Of a DNA stretch of 64,000 bases, positions 1-11,041 are shown one piece after another. Position 1 is the first letter of the stretch, and each line of letters opens with the position of its first letter. The stretch comes from Aedes albopictus. Taxonomy: Eukaryota > Arthropoda > Insecta > Diptera > Culicidae. The position numbers and the translations under genes were made by a program. The notes below the pieces were generated by a model that did no database searches, was not told where the DNA came from, and saw only the letters and a list, made by a program, of their open reading frames with translations. The stretch lies in the NCBI RefSeq assembly GCF_035046485.1, contig NC_085138.1, positions 427,849,265 to 427,913,264 of the forward strand. Reading direction: 5' to 3'.

Positions 1-212
1 AAGACATTGTATGTTAGACTGACGACTCCCTTCTCGAAGGTCGGGCAGGTGCTGGTGTCTATTCTCGTAAGCTATGGCTACATCAGTCTTACTCACTTGG
101 TAGATACTGCACTTTTTTCAGGCCGAAATCTTTGCTCTTATATGTGGAGTGCAATCAGTACTTCTGCAAAATGTAATGGGCAAAGTAAAATACTTCTGTT
201 CAGATAGCCAAT
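1..212 (+). pseudogene. LINE ORF2 RNase H fragment, cut by window edge
   Basis: Relic of a non-LTR retrotransposon ORF2, covering the first part of its RNase H domain (degrades the RNA strand of the cDNA hybrid). Translation in shifting frames gives DDSLLEGRAGAGVYS, then FQAEIFALICGVQS, then GKVKYFCSDSQ. These match, nearly base for base, the better preserved minus-strand ORF at 50720-51820. The first catalytic Asp, the Glu and the second Asp are all readable. There is an in-frame stop just before the domain and a frameshift near 118. Homology stops abruptly near 212, so the copy is truncated there. The rest of the element would lie left of the window. Confidence 0.85.
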
Positions 213-1396
213 GTGATGGGTCCAAAATCCAACAACTTACCCTAATTTTCCATATGCATTCCTGGCAGAATCACGGCACCGCTCGAGCATATTCATCCAT
301 TGTAGGTCTATTCACGGACAAAGGACTGGAACGTATAAGTACATTCCAGTCCCAGATCCCGCCGCCCCACTTGGAAGTGGATCATTCAACCCTTCTTTCC
401 TCCACAGTTGGTTCGTCATCGTCATTCAGAAAACTCGCTTTGATTTGGCCTGACACTGGGAATTCAAAGTCTATTTTCTGAAATTTACATAACCATATTT
501 ATTCACCATCCGTCAGTGCCGTATCACTGTGACAACTCCGACGATGACTACCAGCGCGACGCAGCAATGGATGTGGACCACCACGTGGCAGCAAGGATTG
601 CGACGACGGTCCCGAGGAGGAATCCCGTTTTCAGTTCTTCACTGAGCGACCGACCGAGCTTACTAGTCAGTCAGCAGTCCGTCGCCGGTTAGAGCGATGG
701 ACATGTGTGACAAGCGACAAGCCAATCCATCTGTCTACTTGTTCGTTCGTTCGTTCGGCTGCTGTAGGCGACCACATTCTGTAGCAGAAAATTCCTACTC
801 GGTTTTCTCTCTTCTGGGTTTGAGTTGGTTCTTTACAATTGAGTTCATAAAAGCCATTGACAATGACTAAGGTGGGATGGTAGTGGGGAGCAGAGCAGAG
901 CTGGGAATGAAAGTTGGTAGTAGGTCGGAATGCATGTTTGATGTCTCCCGTGGAAGTGAATTGTGTGTGATTTACCAAACGAAGCTACCTGTTATGAGAT
1001 TCGTATAACGAAGCTATGTTCACATATCATTGACATACAAATACTTAGATTTTTTGTAAAAATTCAAGAAAGAGTTTGTCATAAATAAAAAAAAATGTCA
1101 TAATTTGTTTCAAAATATGCCAAGTTCATAATAAGTATACCTCAAGTTTTCTCAAGCTAGTTTTAAGCTTCTCTCATGTTTGTTTAAATCATGTTTCAGC
1201 TCAAACACACTACAAAGTTTATACGACTCCCCCATTTTGGTATTTAATTTATGTTTATATTTATCTTGAGTTTCATTCAAGTGTTCTCAATAATGTCTCT
1301 TGTTTTTCTCGAGATTGTTCCAAACTTTCCAAGTTAGTTTTAAGACAGTCTCTAATGTGTCCTAAGTTGGTTTTAATTAGGTTTTAAGGTTGTTTT
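213..1396. other. No recognised gene or repeat
   Basis: No coding homology seen. Bases about 480-780 are GC-richer with short GTTCGTTCGTTCG-type runs, like the other GC-richer islands at 15 kb and 28 kb. Bases 1000-1396 are AT-rich with degenerate AAGTTGGTTTTAA-like repeats. The 103-residue minus-strand frame at 667-978 is low complexity and resembles no family I know. Confidence 0.5.
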
Positions 1397-1526
1397 AATA
1401 AATAAAAAGAAAATCGGGTTAAGTACGGTTCCTTTGAATTCCACTAAGAATTTGCATCCTTTGACAGATACGTATTTCGACCTCAACTGTAAGGTCGTCT
1501 TCAGTGTCTTGTACTTAACTCGACTG
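1397..1526 (+). repeat. Half copy of a palindromic element
   Basis: About 130 bp matching one arm of the palindrome at 52622-52850, including the shared stretches TTTGCATCCTTTGACAGATA and CTCAACTGTAAGGTCGTC. Homology ends at the position where the other copy turns around (ACTCGACT), so this copy either lost its second arm or represents the ancestral unit. Confidence 0.8.
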
Positions 1527-3039
1527 AAGAGATCCATCGCATTCTACACGTCTTATTCATCTTAGGTAAAAATAATGTTTTAATGTTAATTTGATGAGTC
1601 ATTCCCCCAATTCAATAGCTTTTGTAAAATTTGTTCAAATCCTTAAGTTGACCATGTTCCTCTTGTTTATTCAAATCAGTTCAATTTGTTACTTTGGTGT
1701 GGTTTTTAAATGTCATCGATTCCTCTTGTTATTCAATTTTAATTCCTTATTTTTTTATCAAATTTTCATAGATATTTGCAATGTTAGTCTTCAAAATGCG
1801 AAGGAAAAACGAAGAATCCCCCTAATTTCAAACTCAAACTCATTCAAAATCATATTTCCAATGATTCGACACCATTTGCTGAATGAATTGAATCGTGTTC
1901 AATCATCTCCAAGCTATAAGAAATTTAACAAATTTCCATCATCTGTCCTTTTAGCCAACCCCTCCTTCATCATTCAACACTGCTGCTCAGCTAGCCCAAT
2001 TATGCAGGCAAAATTGTCGCATCATTCCATCATCTGTCCGATCCTGTAGCAAAGCAACTCAAGAGGCATCGCTGCTTCCCAGGGATCACTAAAAGCCATT
2101 CGGTCTGACGGAACCTGCCCACGTCCACGTCTTCATCGTTCATGCCACTCCAGCAGCAGCAATGGCCAGATTCTTTACAAAAATTGTTGCCGCCCGAAAC
2201 GAAAAAGTGATCTATCAATCAAGTTTCCGTTGTCGCCACACGTACCAGCCGGCCAGCCAATGAATGTGGAACGAAGGACCATCCCGTGTTCGTTCCCGGG
2301 GATTCCATTCGTCTCTATTCGTTAGTTTTTTTTTCTTCCCCTTTTCAGTATGGACGTCAATCGACAGGCACCAGTTGGTCAGTCAGCAAATCTGGTCCCA
2401 TCCCGACCGAGAGCCAGCTTGGGGCCTATTTTGCATCATTTCCGCTTGATGGAATTCATGCTTCTCGAGTGATTCCATTTCCATCGTTGTCGCTTCTGGT
2501 TCAGGATCCAGGAAAAATTGTAGAAAAAGGGATTAGAAGGAATAATCCATTTTTTCTCAGAGTCACCTTCCGGGTTAGCTGTAGTTGGAAATTTCGTTAG
2601 ATGTCCCCCTTCCCTTTTTGATGAGAGACGCATATGGGAATGTGAGATTGCATTGTCACGTGTTTCGACAGCTTCAGGGGGAGTTTTCAGTGAAGATAAA
2701 CTGCGTCATAGTTCCATATCTGATGCATGTATTTTGAGAATTCCATTTCAAGTACATTGCCTATTTTTGGAGACTAACAGTATGAAGGATTCTTCTTTTT
2801 TTCAACAAAAACTCGCAATAATAATGCGCTCGACGAATACACAAACAGCCCTTATGGCAGAAACAATCAACGCTTGGCTACTGAGCGTAAAGGCATTGGG
2901 TTCGATTCCAAGTCGATTCAAGATTTTTTTGGTAATAGGAATGATCTTCAGTTCCTAGAGCGTCATACCTGCCACACGATGCTATGCAACATAATCAAAT
3001 CATAATCAATAATGAAAAAAAAGCTCTCAGTTGATAAAT
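1527..3039. other. No recognised gene; AT-rich then GC-richer DNA
   Basis: Bases 1527-2050 are AT-rich. A 152-residue frame at 1591-2049 is hydrophobic and low complexity with no motif, and I do not consider it a gene. Bases 2050-2640 are GC-richer and non-repetitive as far as I can see, with several short overlapping frames on both strands and no family resemblance. Nothing recognised at 2650-3039. Confidence 0.45.
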
Positions 3040-3090
3040 GTGGAACTCTTGTAGCAGAAGCCTCTGCTGCGAGATCTTGCTGGATACCAA
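3040..3090 (-). pseudogene. RTE-like ORF C-terminal remnant, distal piece
   Basis: Minus-strand translation gives WYPARSRSRGFCYKSST, which fits the tail expected after the RTE-type fragment at 4050-4455 (family form close to LDWNP..HRSRGRP). The two pieces are separated exactly by the TIR element at 3091-4049. This supports one ORF split by an insertion. Confidence 0.6.
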
Positions 3091-4049
3091 CCCGGGTAGA
3101 GGCTAATGGCAAACAAAGGACAAAATAATAACTGGTTTTGCCATCATATCTCGTTTTGCCATTCTTCTGTTATTATGAAAAACTTAAAATGGCAAATCAA
3201 TAGCAAAATATACAATCATAGCAAATCTTGTCATTGATATGCTATTCATAAATAATGCTAAATAACACATCAATAACAAAAATTACTATCATGGTAGAAT
3301 TTGCAATTCAGCATATTTTATAATGAATTGTATAAAATATCAAAACAATAACATAATTTACATTCCTAGCTAAATTTGCCATTATTTTGATATTGTGAGA
3401 AATTATTTATAAACATTAGGCACCATAACATATTTTACTCTTAATATACCATTAACTATTATATTGTATATTTCAAGCATAACTTTTCAATTCGACGTAT
3501 CTCGCAAAAGTAAACAAATCCGGATTCTCAGCTGTGTGTTTGATTCGCAATAGATTCTATTTGATGCACATCAATTTATGTTAATTTAGAACTCAAACAA
3601 TTAATAGAAATTGCTCATTTTACTTTTCTTCTGCTACTTTGAAATAATAACTGAATCTACCAATATTTTAAAATAGAATTTGAACAACTAAACCTACCAT
3701 TATTTTGATCGCCACATAAACAGCTTAATTTGTTCTTATCCTGTTATAAATAACTCAAGAATGTCATATTTTGTTATTCACCGATAACAGTTAATTTGGG
3801 TCTTATTTTGTTATCAATATCTCAATAATAACTTATTTTGTTTTTCAATTTAATCCGCATGCTTTACCATTACTTTGTTATTACAATGGCAAAATAAGTT
3901 ATTTTTAAGTTTTTCTGCTACCAAAATTTTGTTATTATTTTTGTTATTTTAACTCTTATTTCAAACAAACAAATAACACATTTTGCCATTCAAACATTCT
4001 GTTTTAATGGTAAAATTTGCCATTCTTTTGCCATTAAGCTCTACCCGGG
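3091..4049. mobile_element. 959-bp TIR element inserted in an RTE-like ORF
   Basis: The left end reads CCCGGGTAGAGGCTAATGGC and the right end is its inverse (CCCGGGTAGAGCTTAATGGC on the minus strand), about 21 of 23 terminal bases matching. The interior is AT-rich with many degenerate repeats of the type AAAATAATAAC and TTTTGTTATT, and has no coding capacity. The flanking RTE reading frame resumes on both sides, so the boundaries are supported independently. No convincing target duplication longer than 2 bp was seen, and the superfamily is not assigned. Confidence 0.85.
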
Positions 4050-4460
4050 AATCTAACGCATGCTTGCAGATTTCTCTCCGGCTTCTGCGTAGAATGTGGT
4101 TGATTTATCTCCACATCTCCGCTCCCAAATTTGTGTCGCTATCGGATCTTGATTACATCGACGATGGAACTCCACGTTATACCTCAGGCATCTATTGATG
4201 AAGACCTGCAGCCGTTCTCCGTTGATACACACCAAGTATCACTAGCGCACTGTAGCAAAAATTCCACGTTTTAGGTAAAAATTTGGATTTTGGCGCGCCA
4301 AAAAATCTGATTGTTTTTCCAAACTTTTCTCCAACTTGCAAAAGCAGTTCTCGCCTTCTTAATTTGTGCATCTTTGCCGAACTTCGTGCCGTCATCGGCC
4401 GCCATTTGGATACCGAGATATTGAAAGCTTTCAACATTCTCCATTGCATGCCCATTAGGG
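4050..4460 (-). pseudogene. RTE-like non-LTR ORF2, C-terminal fragment
   Basis: Minus-strand frames read PNGHAMENVESFQYLGIQM, then KIKKARTAFASWRKVWKNN-like sequence, then GERLQVFINRCLRYNVEF and PIATQIWERRCGD. This is the order expected at the end of RTE-type reverse transcriptases: a YLG thumb motif, the KARxAF..L..VWK helix, then the C-terminal QVFINRCLR block. At least one frameshift separates the YLG part (frame at 4271-4504) from the QVFINRCLR part (4053-4235). The catalytic palm is absent. The fragment is bounded by the TIR element on its 3' side and by the 0.74-kb foldback on its 5' side. Clade assignment is from memory of the motif and is moderately sure. Confidence 0.75.
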
Positions 4461-4462
4461 TG

Positions 4463-5199
4463 GCCCACACTTATATGAAAAACCAAAATTTCGAAAAATG
4501 CCAAGTCTTACCTCCTAAATCAGTTGTTTTGGACTCCCAGAAGCTACGTTCAAAATTTGAGCAAAATCGGTTGAGCTTAAGGGGGCGCTCAAAACGCTTG
4601 AAGTTTGTATGGGAAAACTTGGCCAAATGTATGCAGAATTTTTAAGTTTTCGAATTTTGCCGCTAGGTGGCGCTGTAAACGTTCAATAATCAAACCCTTT
4701 GGTATTATTGTAGGTGACTATATGCCAAAGAACTTGGTCAAAGACCGCGAAGTGATCCAACGGCTGTGAAAAAAGTTATACCCTAGGCAAAGTGAGGCAA
4801 AGTATTGAGATTTCATTATTGATATTATTCCTTTACATGTATTGGAAAAACAATAATAAAGTTTATCCTCACTTTACCTAGGGTATAACTTTTTTCACAG
4901 ACTTTGGATCACTTTGCGGTCTTCGACAAAGTTGTTTGGCATATAGTCACCTACAATAATACCAAAGGGTTTGATTATTTAACGTTTACAGCGCCACCTA
5001 GCGGCAAAATTCGAAAACTTAAAATTTCTGCATACATTTGGCCAAGTTTTTCCATGCAAACTTCAAGCGTTTTGAGCGCCCCCTTAGGCTCAATCGATTT
5101 TGCTCAAATTTTGAACGTAGCTTCTGAGAGTCCAAAACAGTTAATTGAAGAGGTGAGGCTTGGCATTTTTCAAAATTTATGTTTTTCATATAAGTGTGG
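4463..5199. repeat. Foldback element with ~333-bp arms
   Basis: Long inverted repeat. The left arm (4463-4796) begins CACACTTATATGAAAAACC and the right arm (4867-5199) ends TTTTTCATATAAGTGTGG. The arms share GCGCCACCTAGCGGCAAAAT-type sequence and the AAAAAAGTTATACCCTAGG stretch nearest the 70-bp AT-rich loop. The frames seen inside (4283-4645, 4904-5299) are shadows of the arms. The element abuts the 5' end of the RTE-like fragment, so it probably inserted there. Confidence 0.9.
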
Positions 5200-6087
5200 A
5201 AATTCGCCTGCCTTGATATTTTTTCGTCGACGATGGAAATCCAGTGCTGCCACTTTTCTTTATTCCAAATCTTTTAACCCATTTAAATTAAACGATTGAA
5301 ATTTGGATGCATATTTCACACCGTAAATTACTAATTGCATCTGGAATAGCATAACTTGCAAGTAAAATTGCTTTCTAACGAAAGGTTCTCTCATTTACAG
5401 TGAATTATATCAAAAATTCAATTGATTTTGCACCAAATCAATAATATTTATCAACTTTCACACATATGAGCCACTTTAGTATGTTTTACATTTGAATTCT
5501 GACATTTTTAAGCCGATAAAACTTGAATAGAAAATTATGATTTTGAATATAGGTATCACATGTCAAACCTACAAACTAGCAACACGGCCAAACCAATAAC
5601 AAAGCGATCTGATCGCAGCAAACGGGTATCAATTTCAACCAATCAGCGACTAGTCTCCGTTTGACAGCAAAATGGTCTCAAATCGTCGACTACGTGACGC
5701 ATCCTATCCTAGGTTGATGGTAAGACCTGTGATCGGCAAGATTATTGAGCTTACTCTGTATATCAGAGCGTTGGTGAGCTAGGAGAGCAACGTCACCAGC
5801 TAGTCAAATACGTGCTCAAGTGTAATGGGCTTCCACAGCAGCCCACGATTTAGTCGTAGATAATTAATACATAGATTTCCCACTTGCCCATCAGTGCTTG
5901 TATTCAGGCGGCAACAACGATGACTGTGCCATCTATTAGTCAACGGGTGAACTGAATGTCATACAGTTGAAATGGAGTGTGCATTTTTCATCTTAGTCAC
6001 CCTGCGCACTAGCCTGCGCTGAGCATTTGTGGCGGGCGCATTTATGATTGTTATGGGTAACCATGGGTAACCAGCGCACAATGATTG
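5200..6087. other. No recognised gene or repeat
   Basis: AT-rich to 5560, then mixed composition with short words such as GGGTAACCATGGGTAACC near 6055. No coding homology and no terminal repeats found. It may be ancient element debris. Confidence 0.4.
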
Positions 6088-6092
6088 TTTTT

Positions 6093-6125
6093 GCCTTTCT
6101 CGTACACTAAGTGTACTGGAAAGGC
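6093..6125 (+). other. Terminal hairpin of the 3.3-kb element
   Basis: Imperfect palindrome with arms GCCTTTC/GAAAGGC and GTACAC/GTGTAC around TTA-like centre. It is present at the same place in copy 2 (10613-10645) and copy 4 (60806-60838). Confidence 0.8.
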
Positions 6126-6219
6126 TATATGTTCACTCCAAAAATGACTTTTTGATAGAAGGCCCGGAGGGTCAAATCACATATACCAATCGACTCAGCT
6201 CGACGAATTGAGGTGATGT

Positions 6220-6280
6220 CTGTGTGTGTGTGTGTGTGTGTATGTGTGTGCGTGTGTGTGTGTGTCTGTATGTGTGTGTA
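6220..6280 (+). repeat. (TG)n microsatellite
   Basis: About 60 bp of TG dinucleotides with TA, CG and CT interruptions. It lies inside copy 1 of the 3.3-kb element and is found at the same position in the other copies. Confidence 0.95.
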
Positions 6281-6490
6281 CAAAAAAACTCACATCACTT
6301 TTTGGCAGTAAACCTCATCCGATTTCAATGACCGACGGTTCATTCGACGCGGAATCTGGTCCCATTGTTTCCTATTGAAAATGGTTCGGATCGGTCCAGC
6401 CGTTCCGGAGTTATGGCCATTTAGGTGTTCCGGATCGGTACCCCAGGAAGGGACCAGATATGAAAATGCATCAAACCTATGCATGCGACA

Positions 6491-7400
6491 CATCAAACCA
6501 CGGCATTTTCGATAACCTGATGGGCGGTAAGCAGAAAAATAGTCTAAGACCATATCTGAACCGGTAGTGTTCCCGAACCGGTTCTGGGCGTCCCGCTGGA
6601 AGTTTCCAAATATACAATTGTACCAAAACCATGCAAGCGACACATCAAACCACGGCATTTTAGATGACCTGATGGCCAATGAGCAGGAAACTCATCTCAG
6701 ACCATATCTGAACCGGTAGTGTTCCGGAACCGGTTCTAGGCGTTCCACTGGAAGTGGTCAAAAATACAATTGAACCAAACCCATGCATGCGACTCATCAA
6801 ACCACGGCATTTTCGATGACCTGATGGACAATGAGCAGGAAAACTATCTCAGACCATATATGGACCGGTAGTGTTCCGGAACCGGTTCTAGTCGTCCCGC
6901 TCGAAGTGGCCAAAGATACAATTGAACCAAACCCATGCATGTGGCACATCAAACCACGGCATTTTCGATGACCTGATGGCCAATGAGCAGGAAACTCATC
7001 TCAGACCATATCTGAACCGGTAGTGTTCCCGAACCGGTTCTGGGCGTCCCGCTGGAAGTGGCCAAATATACAATTGTACCAAACCCATGCAAGCGACACA
7101 TCAAACCACGGCATTTTACGATGACCTGATGGACAATGAGCAGGAAAACCATCTCAGACCATAGAACCAGTAGTGTTCCGGAACCCGTTCCGAGGATCCC
7201 GCCGAAGTGGTTAAATCTGAAAGAGAAACAAACCCGTACATGCGTCACATCAAATAACGGCTTTTTAGATTACCTAATGTGGCCAGCAAGTGTTTCGGAA
7301 TCGGTTTTGAGTGGCCGGAAGAGGCCAAATGTAAAAGTAAACCAAATCCAGGCATGTGACACATCAAATCGTGGCTTTTGCGATAACCTGATGAACAGTT
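6491..7400 (+). repeat. Tandem 152-bp units with AACCGGTT motifs, copy 1
   Basis: The anchor word CATCAAACCACGG-like recurs at 6491, 6643, 6795, 6947 and 7099 (spacing exactly 152), then 7248 and 7362 in diverged units. Each unit carries an AACCGGTA/AACCGGTT pair; the perfect octamer falls at 6576, 6728, 6880 and 7032. Units continue in eroded form to about 8500. Confidence 0.92.
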
Positions 7401-9479
7401 AGCTAAAAAATAGCCTTACGTCACACTAAAGACAACTGGTAGTGTTCCGAAATTGTCAAACCCTGCATGTGACACCTTCAATTTGCAGCGTTTTTGGTTA
7501 ACCGATGAGCAGTTAACAAGACACTAATGTTAGACCATATTTGGTTCAGCCGGTAGTTACCCGGAATCAGATCCGGGTAGTAAAATGTAAAATTTAACCA
7601 AACTCATGGATGCGGTACATCAAATCACGACCAGTCTTGTAAACATTCGACACTTTTTACTACCTTCATTTCGTTGCCGCAGTCGGGTGTCAGTCGGCTT
7701 TGTTATATTCGTGCGCTATCGTTACCTCTTACCTAAACATAACACGAGCAGTAGAACGAAGATCAGTAAATATAAGAAAGGGTCAAATCAATGTCATCTG
7801 ACACGATGACATGTGTCTAATTCTAGCTTTACGCATAGATTTTCAGCCAATTCCGATTATGAATGTTAATATTAGTTTATTATTGCATGTTGCATTGAAT
7901 ACGACACACAGATGGGCAACATAGCTCTTATTATGGAAGAAGACAGGAATTACAAATGCCAAACCGTCTCCCGAAGCCACTATCGTGGTGAAGTGCATTC
8001 GTTTGACATTTTTGTTTCGAACAGTAGTTTGATTGCTTGTGTTGCGAATGTCGGAGACAAATGAGGCCGAATATCGACGAAAAGGTTCAAATGACTGTGA
8101 TCTCTAACAAGACTGATCACGATTTATCGACAACCTGATGGAAAAATGGGGTCAGACCACATTAGATTCCCGGTAGTGTTGCGGGTTAGAAGTAAAAGTG
8201 AAGCAAACCCATTCATGCGATATATCAAATCGCGGTGATTAGGTAAAGGTGAATAAATAGCAATAAAGTATTCTCAGACCATAATTGGGACAACCGGTAG
8301 TGTCATGGTCCATGACTCATGGAATCTGATCCGGCTATCCCACCGGAAATTACCACATATAAAAATGAACCAAACCCATACATACGACACATCAGATCGC
8401 AGATTTTTTGATAATCTAATGAACGGTTAGCAAGAAAATAGCCTAAGATCACATTAGAGACTAGCTGTTGTGTATCAGAACCAACGTTCATGTGAAAAAT
8501 TAAATCGTGGCTTTGTTTAATGGGCTGATAAACATTAGATATGAACAACAGTGACGAATAGTTCTAAGTTCTCATATATGAGAACAAAATATAGACAAAA
8601 CTAAAGTGATCTCATCAAATCGTACCATTTCAGATTCCTAAGGTGTAAATTAATAGCAGGATGGGTCAACGTTGAATGGAAAAATAAGAATTTGATCGCG
8701 TCAACAGAAGATGGTGGCTGATTTAAGGAATTTTGAGCTCTAAAACTATGTAAAATAAGTGTATTTGGTATGGGAAACCAGATTATCCAAGATAGCGATC
8801 CAAAGTCCAAGATAATGGCCCAGTATTCAAGTTAGTGCCTATTTTATAGGATTTTCAATTCTTGCATTATGGACATATTTTGTATGAAAATATGTCCAGA
8901 ATTCAAAATTTGTAATCAGAAAACCCAATCTGTACGCTGTTTCACAAGGTCTGCAATATGACTATAGTTTGAATGGGGAAGAATGCCGGTCTTCGTCCAA
9001 AACTGGTAACCAGAAAATCATAAACGACATGCCAAAATTCAATACGGCGACTATTTTATGTAATATTAGGTGCAGAGTCCAAAAATGAATACCAGAACAT
9101 CCAAGATGGTGTCTCAATGTTCAAGATGGCGGTTAGTTTAGTTGGGGTAGATATCCGGAGTCATAAAATGATGACCGGAAAATCTAAAATGTTGTTTCAA
9201 AATTTTGCGGCTTCATGACACTTGTTTGGTTTGAGTTTTGGATCGTTGTCTTATATTTTCTGAATATTGGATGTTATGCTAATATAAAATGTATCCATAT
9301 TGAGTAGATTTAGCAAGCAGTTTTCATTTTGTATTTATGTCAATGTAATCAACATGTCGCTCGAGTTTTGTTGAAAGGATATTTTAAAGCACGAGAAAGG
9401 CACCATCACCGCTAGGGGGATTAATTAGGGTTTTTTTTTAAATATGATGATGATGAACCTGGACTTATTAGTGGAATAC

Positions 9480-9728
9480 CTGCTGTCGTAATTCTACAAA
9501 GTGACGTAAGCGTCATTTAAAATTTCGATATTTTTTGGTATATTATATACAATATCTGGTGTAAAAATAACACTGTGGCATGCCTGCTGTATTAGAATGC
9601 AAGATCTAGTCGTAATCTATCATCTTTGGAAGAAAACTTAGAGGATGACCAAGAGTTTTATGCATAATAACCAAAAGATGGGCCAAAACTATCAATGTTG
9701 CTTACGTCACTTTGCAGAATTACGGCAG
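9480..9728. mobile_element. MITE with ~30-bp terminal inverted repeats
   Basis: The left end CTGCTGTCGTAATTCTAC is followed by AAAGTGACGTAAGC. The right end is its inverse, GCTTACGTCACTTTGC then AGAATTACGGCAG. About 27 of 31 bases match. The 190-bp interior is AT-rich and non-coding. It lies 50 bp beyond the end of copy 1 of the 3.3-kb element. Confidence 0.85.
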
Positions 9729-10605
9729 TGTAAGTATTACCTTTTTATTTACTTTTACAAATATTTTTTGTCCAACTTTTGACCATTATATCCGGATGTG
9801 AGAGAATAAATGTACCGGAGTGGGCTTAAGCGATATGGAAAGAGTCGAACTTGGCGTGGCTAACTTCAGGAACAATCGTCACAATTTCGCAGATTCTTTA
9901 CGAAGTGTTGAATTTGTACCTGAAGGGGAGTTTCAGAGGTATTCAAGGCGTTTCCAGGTATTTCAGAAAGGTTCCTGGAAGTATCATGGGGCTTCAGAGG
10001 CTTCCAGGGAAGCTTCAGGGGTGTTTCAGACGAGTTTCAAGGCTTAAGTAGAGTTTAGAGAACGTCCATATATTATGTAACACAAAAATGTCAAATTTCG
10101 ATCCCCGCTCCTCCTATGTTACACTTTTTGTATTAGACCTCTTACATATTTATATGATAAGCCACACTTTGCTTAACCTCTGTCAATCTCATGAGGTTTT
10201 AAGGGCGTTTGAATTGGACTTTAGGAGCTTGCTTCAGTAGAGTGTCAGAGAAGTCTACGGGGTCTCAGGTGATTTTCTTATGGTTTCAAGGCCATTTCAA
10301 AGCGTTTCAAGATGTTTTATAGGATTTCAGGGGGTTTAATCGGGTTTCAGGACAATTTAAAGAAAGCCTGCGAGAGAGTCTAACCCTTTGGAGACGGAGG
10401 GATCATATATATATAACGATGAGACTGAGCATAACAAACTTGTTCGATGCCAACGTGGTTGCGGTAGCAGTGGCGAAACCATCTGGTTAGAAAATCCTAA
10501 TTACCACTAAACTTTTAAGTCGCCAAAGGTTCTTCAATTCCCCTTTTTGCTCCTTTTCGGTGAACCCTTTTACTTAATGGAGATCCACATAGATTTTACG
10601 TGGTT
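9729..10605. repeat. Degenerate TTTCAGG array and unassigned DNA
   Basis: Bases about 9910-10060 and 10195-10375 consist of imperfect repeats of the type GGTTTCAGGGG/TTCCAGG, the reverse-strand equivalent of the array at 20930-21540. The two overlapping plus-strand frames at 9820-10051 are translations of this array. Bases 10380-10605 hold nothing I recognise. Confidence 0.6.
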
Positions 10606-10739
10606 CCTTTTTGCCTTTCTCGTACACTAAGTGTACTGGAAAGGCTATATGTTCACTCCAAAAATGACTTTTTGATAGAAGGCCCGGATAGTCGAGTCAC
10701 ATATACCAATCAACTCAGCTCGACGAATTGAGGTGATGT

Positions 10740-10752
10740 CTGTGTGTGTGTA

Positions 10753-10811
<59 letters not shown>

Positions 10812-10830
10812 GTGTGTGTATGTGTGTGTA
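10740..10830 (+). repeat. (TG)n microsatellite
   Basis: About 90 bp of TG repeats with a few TA interruptions, at the standard place in copy 2 of the 3.3-kb element. It creates poly-His/Thr and Cys/Val shadow frames on both strands. Confidence 0.95.
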
Positions 10831-11041
10831 CAAAAAAAACTCACATCACTTTTTGGCAGTAAACCTCAACCGATTTTAATGACCAATGGTTCATTCGACG
10901 TGGAATCTGGTCCCATTGTTTCCTATTGAAAATGGTTCGGATCGGTCCAGCCGTTCCGGAGTTATGGCCATTTAGGTGTTCCGGATCGGTACCCCAGGAA
11001 GGGGCCAGATATGAAAACGCTACAAACCCATTCATGCGACA

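Larger units (their letters stand above)
6088..9430 (+). mobile_element. 3.3-kb non-autonomous element with 152-bp array, copy 1
   Basis: First of four related copies (others at 10606-13917, 38361-39170 minus, 57710-60844 minus). The order is: a terminal hairpin GCCTTTC..GTACAC/GTGTAC..GAAAGGC at 6093-6125; a (TG)n block; a conserved 150-bp stretch; a tandem array of 152-bp units; a ~2-kb AT-rich interior with 'CCAAGATGGCG'-type words; and an end reading GAGAAAGGCACCATCACC followed by GATTAAT and a T run. Both ends carry an inward GCCTTTCTCG. No protein is encoded, and the short frames here are array shadows because 152 is not a multiple of three. Superfamily unknown, and no clear target duplication. 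Confidence 0.85.

Noticed and set aside
1591..2049. 152-residue plus-strand frame
   Set aside because: AT-rich, hydrophobic low complexity, no motif, no codon-usage signal that I can see.
6290..7248. Frames of 99-129 residues with repeated RKCRGLMCRMHGF-like strings
   Set aside because: Repeated peptide comes from the 152-bp units; similar strings recur in copies 2 and 4 and shift frame because 152 is not a multiple of three.
10645..10929. Poly-His/Thr and Cys/Val frames on both strands
   Set aside because: Direct translation of the (TG)n microsatellite.
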